Of a DNA stretch of 14,720 bases, positions 1 through 6,713 are shown one piece after another (within the stretch, counting starts at the first letter, position 1; each line of letters begins with the position of its first letter). The stretch is from Crenotrichaceae bacterium. Lineage in GTDB: Bacteria; Pseudomonadota; Gammaproteobacteria; Methylococcales; DRLZ01. Made by a program: the position numbers and the translations under genes. The stretch is taken from the NCBI GenBank assembly GCA_011322755.1, contig DRLZ01000402.1, positions 1-14,720 on the forward strand. Direction: 5' to 3'. Under the pieces are notes generated by a model. The model saw only the letters and a program-made list of their open reading frames with translations, ran no database searches and was not told where the DNA came from.

Positions 1-1146
1 CCACATGACACCCATAAAGCGGAAGATCCGCAGTCCATGGTTCACCCTGATAACATCCTGAAAACCTGCAAGGAATGTCATGAAAACGCGACACAAGGAT
101 ACTTAACCTTTCATCCGCATGGTACCACAGACGATCCTGAACGCTTTCCGGAAATGTGGTTTGTTTCAAAGTTCATGATTACGTTGTTGGTCAGTGTTTT
201 TGTATTTTTCTGGGCGCACTCACTGCTGTGGTATTTCCGCGAGAAAAAAGAATTTGAGAACGGCAACCAGCCTGTTATTCGCCTCGAACAAAACGGTGAT
301 CCTGTTAAACAAGGTCAGTATGTAAAACGCTTTAGCAAAGGCTGGATGATTGCTCATCTGGTATTGGCAGTTGCTGTAATGACGCTGGTCATCACTGGCA
401 CAACCGTCTTGTTTGCAGATAGCTTCTGGGCTCCGGTTGTGATGACATTGCTTGGAGGTCCTGAAGTCGCTGCAATGATTCACCGCATTGCTGCGGTTAC
501 ATTTGCGTCGATCTTTTTCGGCCACCTATACGTTATCTTCCGAAACATTTATATCAATAATCGTGATCACGGCATTAAATTCAAGTGGTTTGGTCCGGAT
601 TCTTTGCTCCCACGTTTGCAAGACGGTCGCGACATGATTGCCATGTTTAAATGGTTTTTCGGTAAAGGACTGCGGCCAGTTTTTGACCGCTGGACTTATT
701 GGGAAAAGTTCGATTACTGGGCGCCATTCTGGGGTATGTTTGTGATTGGTTTGTCCGGGCTCTTACTGTGGTTTCCAAGCTTCTTCGGTCGTTTTATGCC
801 GGGCTGGATATTTAATGTCGCGACCATTATCCATGGTGAAGAAGCTTTTCTGGCGGCGGTATTTTTGTTTACAGTACATTTCTTTAACTGTCATTTTCGG
901 CCAGAGAAATTTCCTGTTGATGTAGTTATGTTTACAGGGAGCATGCCACTTGAAGAATTCAAACATGAACGCAAGGTTGAATATGATCGACTGGTAAGGG
1001 AAGGGCAGTTACAACACTATCTGGTCGGCGCACCGTCTCCCAAACTCAATCAGTATTCCAGAATTCTTGGACTGAGTTTGATCGCTGTTGGCGTAATTGA
1101 ACTCATCCTGGTTCTGCTGGGATTTCTGCAAGACGTTTTACGATAA
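1..1146 (+). CDS. Membrane cytochrome with c-haem site and b-type cytochrome domain (5' truncated)
   Basis: The reading frame is open to base 1, so the gene begins upstream of the window; the ATG at 37 is probably internal. Seen: the residues before that ATG begin PHDTH, and a CKECH c-haem site lies at 67-81, so the visible N-terminal part is the end of a periplasmic c-type (possibly multihaem) domain. Numbering from the ATG at 37, membrane segments follow at about 44-66, 103-126, 147-169, 229-250, 262-285 and 343-365. Histidines at 107, 149, 163, 266 and 281 sit in or at the ends of the middle helices, as expected for b-haem ligands of the cytochrome b561 / formate dehydrogenase gamma type. 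Such proteins move electrons between the quinone pool and periplasmic redox enzymes. The formate/nitrite-family channel 64 bases downstream suggests nitrite or formate metabolism; the partner enzyme would lie upstream. Family assignment is fairly sure, the substrate is not. Confidence 0.8.
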   Translation, partial: PHDTHKAEDPQSMVHPDNILKTCKECHENATQGYLTFHPHGTTDDPERFPEMWFVSKFMITLLVSVFVFFWAHSLLWYFREKKEFENGNQPVIRLEQNGDPVKQGQYVKRFSKGWMIAHLVLAVAVMTLVITGTTVLFADSFWAPVVMTLLGGPEVAAMIHRIAAVTFASIFFGHLYVIFRNIYINNRDHGIKFKWFGPDSLLPRLQDGRDMIAMFKWFFGKGLRPVFDRWTYWEKFDYWAPFWGMFVIGLSGLLLWFPSFFGRFMPGWIFNVATIIHGEEAFLAAVFLFTVHFFNCHFRPEKFPVDVVMFTGSMPLEEFKHERKVEYDRLVREGQLQHYLVGAPSPKLNQYSRILGLSLIAVGVIELILVLLGFLQDVLR

Positions 1147-1210
1147 CAACTGATTACACGTTCAAGCTGACAAACATCAATCATTTCTCACATTAAAACA
1201 AGGCTTTGTT

Positions 1211-2134
1211 ATGTATACCGATACGATTAATCACTTCGCCAAAGTAGCTAAACAAAAAGCTGAACTGTTGGAAAATAATCCGCTTTCTTTCTATATTGGT
1301 GCGTTAATGGCTGGCGCTTATCTCGGAATGGGTGTTGTTCTGGTATTTACCGTTGGCGGTTTACTCGATGCTTCGATTCGACCGCTGGTCATGGGCGCAT
1401 CATTCGGAATTGCATTGACGCTGGTTATCTTTGCCGGCTCAGAATTATTTACCGGGCATACCATGTATACGACCATCGGCTGGTTACAAGGAAGCATTCA
1501 TTCAAAGCAGCTTTTTAAAGCTTGGGGAGCTTCCTGGCTGGGTAATCTGTCTGGTGCGTTATTATTCGGGATAATGGTTGCTATCGGCCACGGTGCGCTA
1601 TTCAATGAAAGTGCGGATTTACTGAATGCGGTGGTTAGCGCAAAGATGAATAAGGGACCGGTGCAGTTATTCTTTCTTGGTATTTTGTGTAACTGGCTGG
1701 TCTGTCTGGCTATCTGGACATCTGCGCGAACCCAGAATGATGCTGCAAAATGTATCCTGATTTTCTGGTGTTTATTTGCGTTTTTTGCAAGTGGATTTGA
1801 ACATAGTGTTGCCAACATGGCTGTATTCTCGATTGCCTTGCTCGGTGATCATCCTGAGTCTGTATCAGTCGTTGGCATGTTTTATAATCTGTTTTTTGTG
1901 ACGCTGGGAAACATGGTGTCAGGTGCACTATTTATGGCAATCGGGTATTGGCTTGCATCGCCAAATGCTTTCTCCGATGCTTCAGAACCGGCCAGAAAAA
2001 TACAAACGATTGTTCACGGTTTGTTTGGTGTCATTCAATCCATCTACTACAGCATCAAGAAGTTAGTTGTTGCTCTCTTTAATAACAAACTGAAAGCAGG
2101 CAAGACTGCCAACTCATCCATGAAGGACTTTTAA
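1211..2134 (+). CDS. Formate/nitrite transporter (FNT) family channel
   Basis: A 307-residue inner-membrane protein of the FocA/NirC family, pentameric channels that pass small monovalent anions such as formate or nitrite. Seen: the family signature FAGSELFTG at residues 74-82, WLGNLSG at 109-115, CNWLV at 160-164, GFEHSVANM at 195-203 and VTLGNMVSG at 230-238. H198 in the EHS motif corresponds to the conserved pore histidine of FocA. Six membrane helices are expected up to about residue 248. About 57 residues follow the last helix, longer than in FocA (285 total) or NirC (268). The start has a modest AGG about ten bases upstream. The gene lies 64 bases after the cytochrome gene on the same strand and is probably co-transcribed, which favours a respiratory role such as nitrite uptake. 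Nitrite and formate cannot be told apart from sequence here. Confidence 0.92.
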   Translation: MYTDTINHFAKVAKQKAELLENNPLSFYIGALMAGAYLGMGVVLVFTVGGLLDASIRPLVMGASFGIALTLVIFAGSELFTGHTMYTTIGWLQGSIHSKQLFKAWGASWLGNLSGALLFGIMVAIGHGALFNESADLLNAVVSAKMNKGPVQLFFLGILCNWLVCLAIWTSARTQNDAAKCILIFWCLFAFFASGFEHSVANMAVFSIALLGDHPESVSVVGMFYNLFFVTLGNMVSGALFMAIGYWLASPNAFSDASEPARKIQTIVHGLFGVIQSIYYSIKKLVVALFNNKLKAGKTANSSMKDF

Positions 2135-2274
2135 ACTCAACCTGAAAGCAATGAGCCTGCAAGTGCAAATGTGTGCTGTCAACACAGCTACGATTGGACA
2201 ACAGGGCGGGTAAGCTGAGTTGTTACATTAACTTCATTTGTTTATCCAGGGCAGGGCAGTTATAGCCCGTCAGT

Positions 2275-3195
2275 TTAACCACTATTGATTGTTCCCTCCG
2301 CAACCAGTACCGCATCGCCGCCCACATGGATTGTTAATAATGACGCATGTGCAGGATTGATCTCCAGACTCAATAAACTATAACGACTGTTTTCATCGCC
2401 TCTGTCCAGCGTAAATGTATGGGTTTCCGGCCATATTTTTTCGTGAGAGCACAGATAAGCAGCAAAAGCCGGTAAGGTACTACCCACAGGTGGATCCTGA
2501 TTCACTGCAATATTTGGCCCCAGCAGACGTAAATGAAAATCTGAATTATGATGTTGATGATGCGGCGCAAATAACAAAATTTCCTGTGCAGCTGTCTGTG
2601 GCGCGCTGGATTCGCTCCAGATATCTGTACTAAACCGGGCTTTTCGTACGCTTGCATAGTCAACGACCGGTACAATCAGATACGGTGGAAGTTCATCACA
2701 TGACACAAGTTTTACTGAATACTCGCGGTTATCGATTGCAGTGTTACTGATGCCCAGGAAACTTGATAGTTCAGGGTTTGGCGGTACAAAACGATCAACA
2801 GTTGATGAAAAAGTCTGGGTAAACTGCACAAAGCCTGGTTGACCATCCCGACAAATAACCTCAGCTTCGATCAATCCTGTATTTTGTTCAAGCATCAAGG
2901 ATGTGGTTGGTTCAGTCATTTTTAATTCGCCACACATCGCCAGAACGAATGCGGTTGCAATAATTGGATGACCTGCGAAATCAATTTCACCTTGTGGAGT
3001 AAAAATACGCATTTTATGCGTGGCTTTGTCGTTTTCAGGTGGCAATACAAACACAGTCTCCGACAGGTTCAATTCATCCGCTATTAATGCCATCTGGTTG
3101 TCGCTAAGCGCTTCAGCTTTGGGGAAAACAGCAATCTGAGCTCCGCTAAACAACTGCTTGGTGAAAACATCGGCTACATAATAGTTATACTTCAC
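2275..3195 (-). CDS. PhzF family isomerase/epimerase
   Basis: A 306-residue cytosolic protein of the PhzF/diaminopimelate epimerase-like fold. Seen: residues NLSETVFV around E46, the position of the catalytic glutamate of PhzF; DFAGHP at 72-77, matching the first-domain GH motif; QDPPVGS at 233-239, matching the (E)DPxTGS motif of the second domain; and GGDAVLV at 292-298 near the C-terminus. The two-lobed pattern and length match the family. No phenazine genes are nearby, so the substrate is unknown, as for most members. The start is a GTG; an AAGGA six bases upstream (3202-3206) supports it. The gene converges with the FNT gene and follows the DUF1244 gene by about 136 bases on the same strand. 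Confidence 0.9.
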   Translation of the reverse strand: MKYNYYVADVFTKQLFSGAQIAVFPKAEALSDNQMALIADELNLSETVFVLPPENDKATHKMRIFTPQGEIDFAGHPIIATAFVLAMCGELKMTEPTTSLMLEQNTGLIEAEVICRDGQPGFVQFTQTFSSTVDRFVPPNPELSSFLGISNTAIDNREYSVKLVSCDELPPYLIVPVVDYASVRKARFSTDIWSESSAPQTAAQEILLFAPHHQHHNSDFHLRLLGPNIAVNQDPPVGSTLPAFAAYLCSHEKIWPETHTFTLDRGDENSRYSLLSLEINPAHASLLTIHVGGDAVLVAEGTINSG

Positions 3196-3201
3196 TGAAG
3201 A

Positions 3202-3206
3202 TCCTT
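3202..3206 (-). promoter_or_regulatory. Ribosome binding site fixing the GTG start of the PhzF gene
   Basis: On the minus strand AAGGA stands six bases before the GTG at 3195. No better ATG in frame exists nearby, and the GTG-encoded residue directly precedes the conserved first beta strand of PhzF proteins, so the GTG start is well supported. Confidence 0.6.
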
Positions 3207-3331
3207 ATACTGTACGAATTGATTGAATACGAAATGAACTGCCTGACAATGAACTGATTATTTTACACAACTGACAACCAGAATACACGATGTATGCGCA
3301 TAATGTATATTATGTTAAATTACATATATTG

Positions 3332-3637
3332 TTACTCAGCCTTTCTCCGATTCTTTGCTTCTTCATAGGCTTTTTGCTGCTCTGCAGTTGCTGGTGTTTG
3401 ATACTGATCTTTCCATTGCTGATAATCCATACCGTAGATTTTATGACGCGCCATATCATAATCCATGTTTGCTCCGCGTTGCTCAGCCTCTGCAAGATAC
3501 CATTTGGCAAGACAGTTTCTGCAAAAATCAGCCAGAATCATCAAGTCCATGTTCTGTACTTCTGTATGTGTTTGCAAGTGATTAAGCAAGCGCCTGAACG
3601 CGGCGGCCTCTATTTCAGTCTGTGTTTGTTTATCCAT
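3332..3637 (-). CDS. DUF1244 family protein
   Basis: A small cytosolic protein of 101 residues from the ATG at 3637. Seen: the DUF1244 hallmark DLMILADFCRNCLAKWY at residues 31-47, with two cysteines (C39, C42) in an FCRNC motif, and YGMDYQQWKDQYQ at 68-80. The C-terminus is a charged tail. The frame stays open 19 residues further upstream, but the family similarity starts just after MDKQTQ, so the internal ATG is preferred. A GAGG lies about 15 bases before that ATG, which is rather far. The function of the family is unknown; the paired cysteines suggest metal binding or redox, which is only inference. It is divergent from yciB. Confidence 0.85.
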   Translation of the reverse strand: MDKQTQTEIEAAAFRRLLNHLQTHTEVQNMDLMILADFCRNCLAKWYLAEAEQRGANMDYDMARHKIYGMDYQQWKDQYQTPATAEQQKAYEEAKNRRKAE

Positions 3638-3719
3638 AATGACAATCTTATACCTCGTGTTGATTACGATGATTCTTGGCGAACACTTCATCAAGTCCTT
3701 TAAACATGATTAAGATGAC

Positions 3720-3748
3720 TTGCATCATTTTAACTGTCAAGCGATAAT
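3720..3748 (+). promoter_or_regulatory. Sigma-70 promoter for the yciB operon
   Basis: The -35 element TTGCAT (3720-3725) and the -10 element GATAAT (3743-3748) are separated by exactly 17 bases. This places a transcript start near 3755, about 50 bases before the yciB start. The -10 matches five of six consensus positions. It lies in the divergent gap between the DUF1244 gene and yciB, in the right orientation for the four-gene operon. Confidence 0.6.
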
Positions 3749-3803
3749 TGATAAGCTTTGTAACTGGCGTCAACAGTAATTCTTACGAGTGTATGTGTCA
3801 CCA

Positions 3804-4370
3804 ATGAAAAAAATATTATGGGATTTTTTTCCAATCGTACTGTTTTTTATCATCTATAAACAATTCGATATCTATACAGCAACTGCAACATTAATGTGCG
3901 CCAGTGCCGTTCAAGTACTGTTAGACTGGCTTACGACACGTAAAGTTGAAAAAATGCACCTGGTCACACTTGGGCTGGTGCTGGTGCTGGGAACCGCGAC
4001 ATTGCTGCTGCAAGATGAGCGTTTCATTAAATGGAAACCGACGATTGTTAACTGGTTATTTGCACTTGTTTTTTTCGGCAGTCATTTCATTGGTAAACGC
4101 CCTGTGATCCAGCGCATGATGTCCGGTCATGTGACAATGCCGGACACAATCTGGTTACGTTTAAGCATCAGCTGGATACTTTTTTTTATCATCAGCGGAA
4201 TTGCTAATCTGGTTGTTGTCTTTAATTTCGACACCGATACCTGGGTTAATTTTAAATTATTTGGAATGCTGGGAATGACATTGGTTTTTGTTATTCTGCA
4301 GTCTATTTTCCTATCGAAATATATTCAGGATGATGAGATTCCTGAAAACCCTGACACAGGAGGAAGCTAA
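3804..4370 (+). CDS. yciB: Inner membrane-spanning protein YciB (septation protein A)
   Basis: A 188-residue polytopic inner-membrane protein of the YciB/IspZ family, which in enterobacteria links the cell-envelope synthesis and division machineries. Seen: the N-terminus MKKILWDFFPIVLFF followed by YKQFDIYTAT, the typical start of the family; the conserved WKPTIVNW segment near residues 83-90; FFGSHFIGKRPVIQRM near 96-111; and the WVNFKLFG motif in the last third. About five membrane helices are expected. A GTG five codons upstream (3789) is in frame, but homologues begin at the MKK, so the ATG at 3804 is chosen; neither start has a strong ribosome site. It is first in the yciB-yciI-bolA-parvulin cluster. 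The end carries an AGGAGG that serves the next gene. Confidence 0.93.
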   Translation: MKKILWDFFPIVLFFIIYKQFDIYTATATLMCASAVQVLLDWLTTRKVEKMHLVTLGLVLVLGTATLLLQDERFIKWKPTIVNWLFALVFFGSHFIGKRPVIQRMMSGHVTMPDTIWLRLSISWILFFIISGIANLVVVFNFDTDTWVNFKLFGMLGMTLVFVILQSIFLSKYIQDDEIPENPDTGGS

Positions 4371-4373
4371 TTC

Positions 4374-4676
4374 GTGCTTTACTCGATTGTTTGTGAAGAT
4401 ACCAACGACAGCCTGGACACAAGACTGGCAACTCGACCAGAGCATTTGCAGCGTTTAACTGAACTTCAGAATCAGGGTCGACTCATACTTGCTGGGCCGC
4501 ATCCTGCGGTTGACAATGTTGACCCAGGAACTGCCGGATTCACTGGAAGCTTGATTGTCGCTGAATTTAACAGTCTGGAAGATGCAAAACACTGGGCTGA
4601 CACTGACCCTTACAAAATAGCCGGCGTCTATCAACATGTCACGGTCAAACCTTTTAAACAAGTATTTCCACAATGA
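4374..4676 (+). CDS. yciI: YciI family protein
   Basis: A 100-residue cytosolic protein with a single YCII-related domain, a ferredoxin-like fold whose members are mostly of unknown biochemical role. Seen: RLATRPEHLQRL with H24, GRLILAGPHPA at 35-45 and DPYKIAGVY at 78-86, the conserved histidine and aspartate that form the putative active site of the family. The start is GTG; AGGAGG at 4358-4363, inside the end of yciB, is ten bases upstream. Its stop overlaps the bolA start in an ATGA, so translation of the two is likely coupled. The yciB-yciI-bolA order recurs in Gammaproteobacteria. Confidence 0.92.
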   Translation: MLYSIVCEDTNDSLDTRLATRPEHLQRLTELQNQGRLILAGPHPAVDNVDPGTAGFTGSLIVAEFNSLEDAKHWADTDPYKIAGVYQHVTVKPFKQVFPQ

Positions 4677-4951
4677 CTCAACGAACTGAAAAAATAAAAC
4701 AGTTATTAACTCAAGCACTTGAACCAATAACACTGGAAATTGTCGATGATAGTGCTGCGCATGCCGGACACGCTGGAGTCCGCGAGCGAGGTGGCGGTCA
4801 CTACAGTGTGTTTATTGTCTCATCAAAATTTAAAGATACAAACACAGTCAAGCGTCACCAGCTGGTCTACAAGGCATTAGGATCAATGATGCAAGCTGAA
4901 ATACATGCGTTAAGCATTCAAGCATTAACGCCTGACCAGGTTGAAAACTGA
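4673..4951 (+). CDS. bolA: BolA family protein
   Basis: A 92-residue cytosolic BolA protein. Members bind monothiol glutaredoxins with a shared [2Fe-2S] cluster, and E. coli BolA also acts as a morphology regulator. Seen: the loop HAGHAG at residues 30-35, a GGGHYSV strand at 40-46, the invariant KRHQLVYKAL at 60-69 with H62 at the position of the conserved cluster ligand, and IHALSI at 77-82. It is shorter than E. coli BolA (105) because it lacks the C-terminal tail, and its loop resembles the HAGHAG form common in alphaproteobacterial BolA. The start codon overlaps the yciI stop by the ATGA arrangement. It could equally be named a BolA-like protein; the family is certain. Confidence 0.92.
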   Translation: MTQRTEKIKQLLTQALEPITLEIVDDSAAHAGHAGVRERGGGHYSVFIVSSKFKDTNTVKRHQLVYKALGSMMQAEIHALSIQALTPDQVEN

Positions 4952-4985
4952 AACAATTACATTATTAAACAGAGGATAACCCGAT

Positions 4986-5945
4986 ATGAAACGTAATTTG
5001 ATATTAGCATCTGTTGCTTCAAGCCTGCTGTTGTTGTCGGCTTGTAAAGAAGGCTCAGACAGTGGCATCTCCGATGCCTTTCTGACTGAAGGCACAACCG
5101 TACTTGCAACTGTGAATGATCAACCGATTACCAAACAAGCTGTGGATACAGTTAAAAGCGAGTTTGCGAAGAGAAGCAGGCAGCCGATGAATATTCCCGA
5201 TGAGCGCTGGACTGATGAATTGGTGAATCGCGAAGTCCTCTATCAGGAAGCCAAGAAAAAAGGTTTGTATAATAACCCTGACATCCGCACGAAACTCGCC
5301 TTATCAGCACGCAGTATTCTCTCTGATGCCTATGTCCAGGACTACATGAAAGATACTCAAGTCTCTGATGCAGAAATACAGACTGAATATGATACCTATG
5401 CAGCGAAAATGAAATCACCTGAATTTAAAGCACGGCATATTCTTCTTAAAGATGAAAAAGCGGCAAAAGCAGTGATTGCCAAGCTGAACAAAGGTGCAGA
5501 TTTTTCCGAACTTGCAAAAAAAGAATCAACCGGACCATCAGGGCCAAAAGGTGGTGAGCTGGGCTGGTTTGTACCGCAACAAATGGTGCCTGCTTTCTCT
5601 GAAGCAGTTGCCAAGTTAAAAGACGGTGAATATACAGCAGAGCCTGTTAAAACCCGTTTTGGCTATCATGTTATTATCCGTGACGAGTCTCGCGAAAAAC
5701 AACCGCCGTCACTGGATAAAATGAGAGATTCGATTTCAACAATGATCAAGCAGAAAAAACTGCAGGAACATATCAAGCAGCTACGTGACACATCAAAAGT
5801 TGTGATCAACAAGCCTGAAGTTGCGCCTGCCCCTGCACAGAGCCCTGCAGCTGCGGATCAAGCTGCCAAGGCTGTTAAACCAGCAACGTCACAAGCTGAA
5901 GCTGTAACCAAAAAAGCGGTTGAAAAAGCAACAGCAACACAATAA
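4986..5945 (+). CDS. Parvulin-type peptidyl-prolyl isomerase lipoprotein
   Basis: A 319-residue periplasmic lipoprotein predicted to isomerise peptidyl-proline bonds and chaperone envelope proteins. Seen: a signal peptide with lipobox LSAC, acylation at C20, and K21 at the +2 position, which is not the aspartate that retains lipoproteins in the inner membrane. A SurA-like helical N-domain spans about 38-135. The parvulin domain spans about 148-235, with ARHILL at 149-154, DFSELAKKES at 172-181, GGELGWF at 189-195 and FGYHVI at 225-230. After a helix, residues 277-319 form a low-complexity Ala/Pro/Lys/Gln tail that may reach across the periplasm. AGAGGA at 4971-4976 supports the start. It is last in the yciB operon, 34 bases after bolA. 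It is one domain short of SurA and closer to PpiC/PrsA-like proteins. Confidence 0.9.
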   Translation: MKRNLILASVASSLLLLSACKEGSDSGISDAFLTEGTTVLATVNDQPITKQAVDTVKSEFAKRSRQPMNIPDERWTDELVNREVLYQEAKKKGLYNNPDIRTKLALSARSILSDAYVQDYMKDTQVSDAEIQTEYDTYAAKMKSPEFKARHILLKDEKAAKAVIAKLNKGADFSELAKKESTGPSGPKGGELGWFVPQQMVPAFSEAVAKLKDGEYTAEPVKTRFGYHVIIRDESREKQPPSLDKMRDSISTMIKQKKLQEHIKQLRDTSKVVINKPEVAPAPAQSPAAADQAAKAVKPATSQAEAVTKKAVEKATATQ

Positions 5946-5985
5946 GCCCCCTGCCCTTTCTCCTAACCATCTCAATCACAATGAT

Positions 5986-6010
5986 CAGGCTCTGATTTCT
6001 TCAGAGCCTG
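5986..6010. terminator. Hairpin between convergent operons, possible bidirectional terminator
   Basis: A ten-base-pair perfect stem (CAGGCTCTGA paired with TCAGAGCCTG) encloses a five-base loop TTTCT. It lies 41 bases after the parvulin stop and 26 bases before the DUF2905 stop, between convergent genes, the expected place for a shared terminator. There is no clean run of T on either strand after the stem, so the terminator call rests on position and stem quality only. Confidence 0.5.
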
Positions 6011-6035
6011 GGTTAGGTATGGTTTCTTCACCTGG

Positions 6036-6251
6036 TTAATGTCGAAAGAAAAAGTTGATAATAAATGACAGGATAATGCTGATGATGACCATCGAGGTAA
6101 TCGGAAAATAGAAAAACGAGTTTTCTTTTTCAATGCGGATATCACCCGGCAGTTTGCCAAACCAGTTAATCAGCCAGGGCGCAAAATTGATAACGAGTCC
6201 TATTGCAAAAAGCCCAAGACCGATGACAATGAGCAGTTTTCCAATATTCAT
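6036..6251 (-). CDS. DUF2905 family small membrane protein
   Basis: A 71-residue inner-membrane protein of unknown function. Seen: an N-terminal MNIGKLLIVIGLGLF membrane helix (about 4-24), then the family hallmark GKLPGDIRIEKEN (about 32-44) and FYFPITSM leading into a second helix at about 50-68. The length matches the DUF2905 family. The start has only a weak AGG about 12 bases upstream. It lies 47 bases after gloA on the same strand and is likely the last gene of the aas-lplT-gloA unit. No function can be given. Confidence 0.88.
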   Translation of the reverse strand: MNIGKLLIVIGLGLFAIGLVINFAPWLINWFGKLPGDIRIEKENSFFYFPITSMVIISIILSFIINFFFRH

Positions 6252-6298
6252 CGATACTAAAACCTATTAAGTCGCTGATTCTGTATAATTTTTCTTAT

Positions 6299-6691
6299 TC
6301 ACTGATTTGCACAGTCCTCCAGCAATTCTATTTTATACCCATCCGGATCTTCGACGAACGCAATTACCGTTGATCCCCCTTTCATTGGTCCAGCATCCCG
6401 AATAATCGTACCACCACGTGTGCGGATTTTGTCACAAGCCTTGTAAACATCATCGACACCAATGGCAATATGACCATAACCCGCTCCCAAATCATATTGT
6501 GCAGTATCCCAGTTATGGGTTAACTCGATGACTGTTGATTGTGCTTCAGGTGCGTAGCCGACAAATGCCAGAGTAAAACGCCCTTCTGGATAATCATCGC
6601 GGCGCAGCAACTCCATGCCAAGTATTTCAGTATAAAAATGCAATGATTCCTCAAGATCGCCGACGCGTAACATGGTATGTAATATTCGCAT
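6299..6691 (-). CDS. gloA: Lactoylglutathione lyase (glyoxalase I)
   Basis: A 130-residue cytosolic metalloenzyme that isomerises the hemithioacetal of methylglyoxal and glutathione to S-lactoylglutathione, detoxifying methylglyoxal. Seen: the four metal ligands of E. coli GloA are all present at the same numbers, H5, E56, H74 and E122, in MRILHTMLRV, VIELTHNW, GYGHIAIGV and DGYKIELLE. The N-terminal FYTEILGMELLRR block is also typical. Length matches the short, Ni-activated GloA class. The frame is open to an ATG at 6760, inside the end of lplT, but the family start is the ATG at 6691, preceded by GGGAG at 6698-6702. It lies 22 bases after lplT, so the two are probably co-transcribed. Confidence 0.96.
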   Translation of the reverse strand: MRILHTMLRVGDLEESLHFYTEILGMELLRRDDYPEGRFTLAFVGYAPEAQSTVIELTHNWDTAQYDLGAGYGHIAIGVDDVYKACDKIRTRGGTIIRDAGPMKGGSTVIAFVEDPDGYKIELLEDCANQ

Positions 6692-6697
6692 GATAGA

Positions 6698-6702
6698 CTC
6701 CC
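6698..6702 (-). promoter_or_regulatory. Ribosome binding site fixing the gloA start
   Basis: GGGAG on the minus strand stands six bases before the ATG at 6691. It selects this start over the in-frame ATG at 6760 that would overlap lplT and add 23 residues not found in glyoxalase I proteins. Confidence 0.6.
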
Positions 6703-6713
6703 AGATTTTTGAA

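Noticed and set aside
37..39. ATG at 37 as the true start of the cytochrome gene
   Set aside because: The frame is open without a stop to base 1, the c-haem site comes only ten residues later, and no signal peptide precedes it, so the gene must begin further upstream.
2175..2188. GCTGT-CAAC-ACAGC hairpin after the FNT gene as a terminator
   Set aside because: The stem is only five base pairs and no T-run follows.
3290..3703. Plus-strand open frame of about 137 codons opposite the DUF1244 gene
   Set aside because: It is antisense to a clear DUF1244 family gene, has cysteine- and leucine-rich nonspecific composition and no recognisable motif.
3974..3992. GCTGGT triplet repeat in yciB
   Set aside because: It encodes an ordinary Leu-Val run in a membrane helix; codon repetition explains it.
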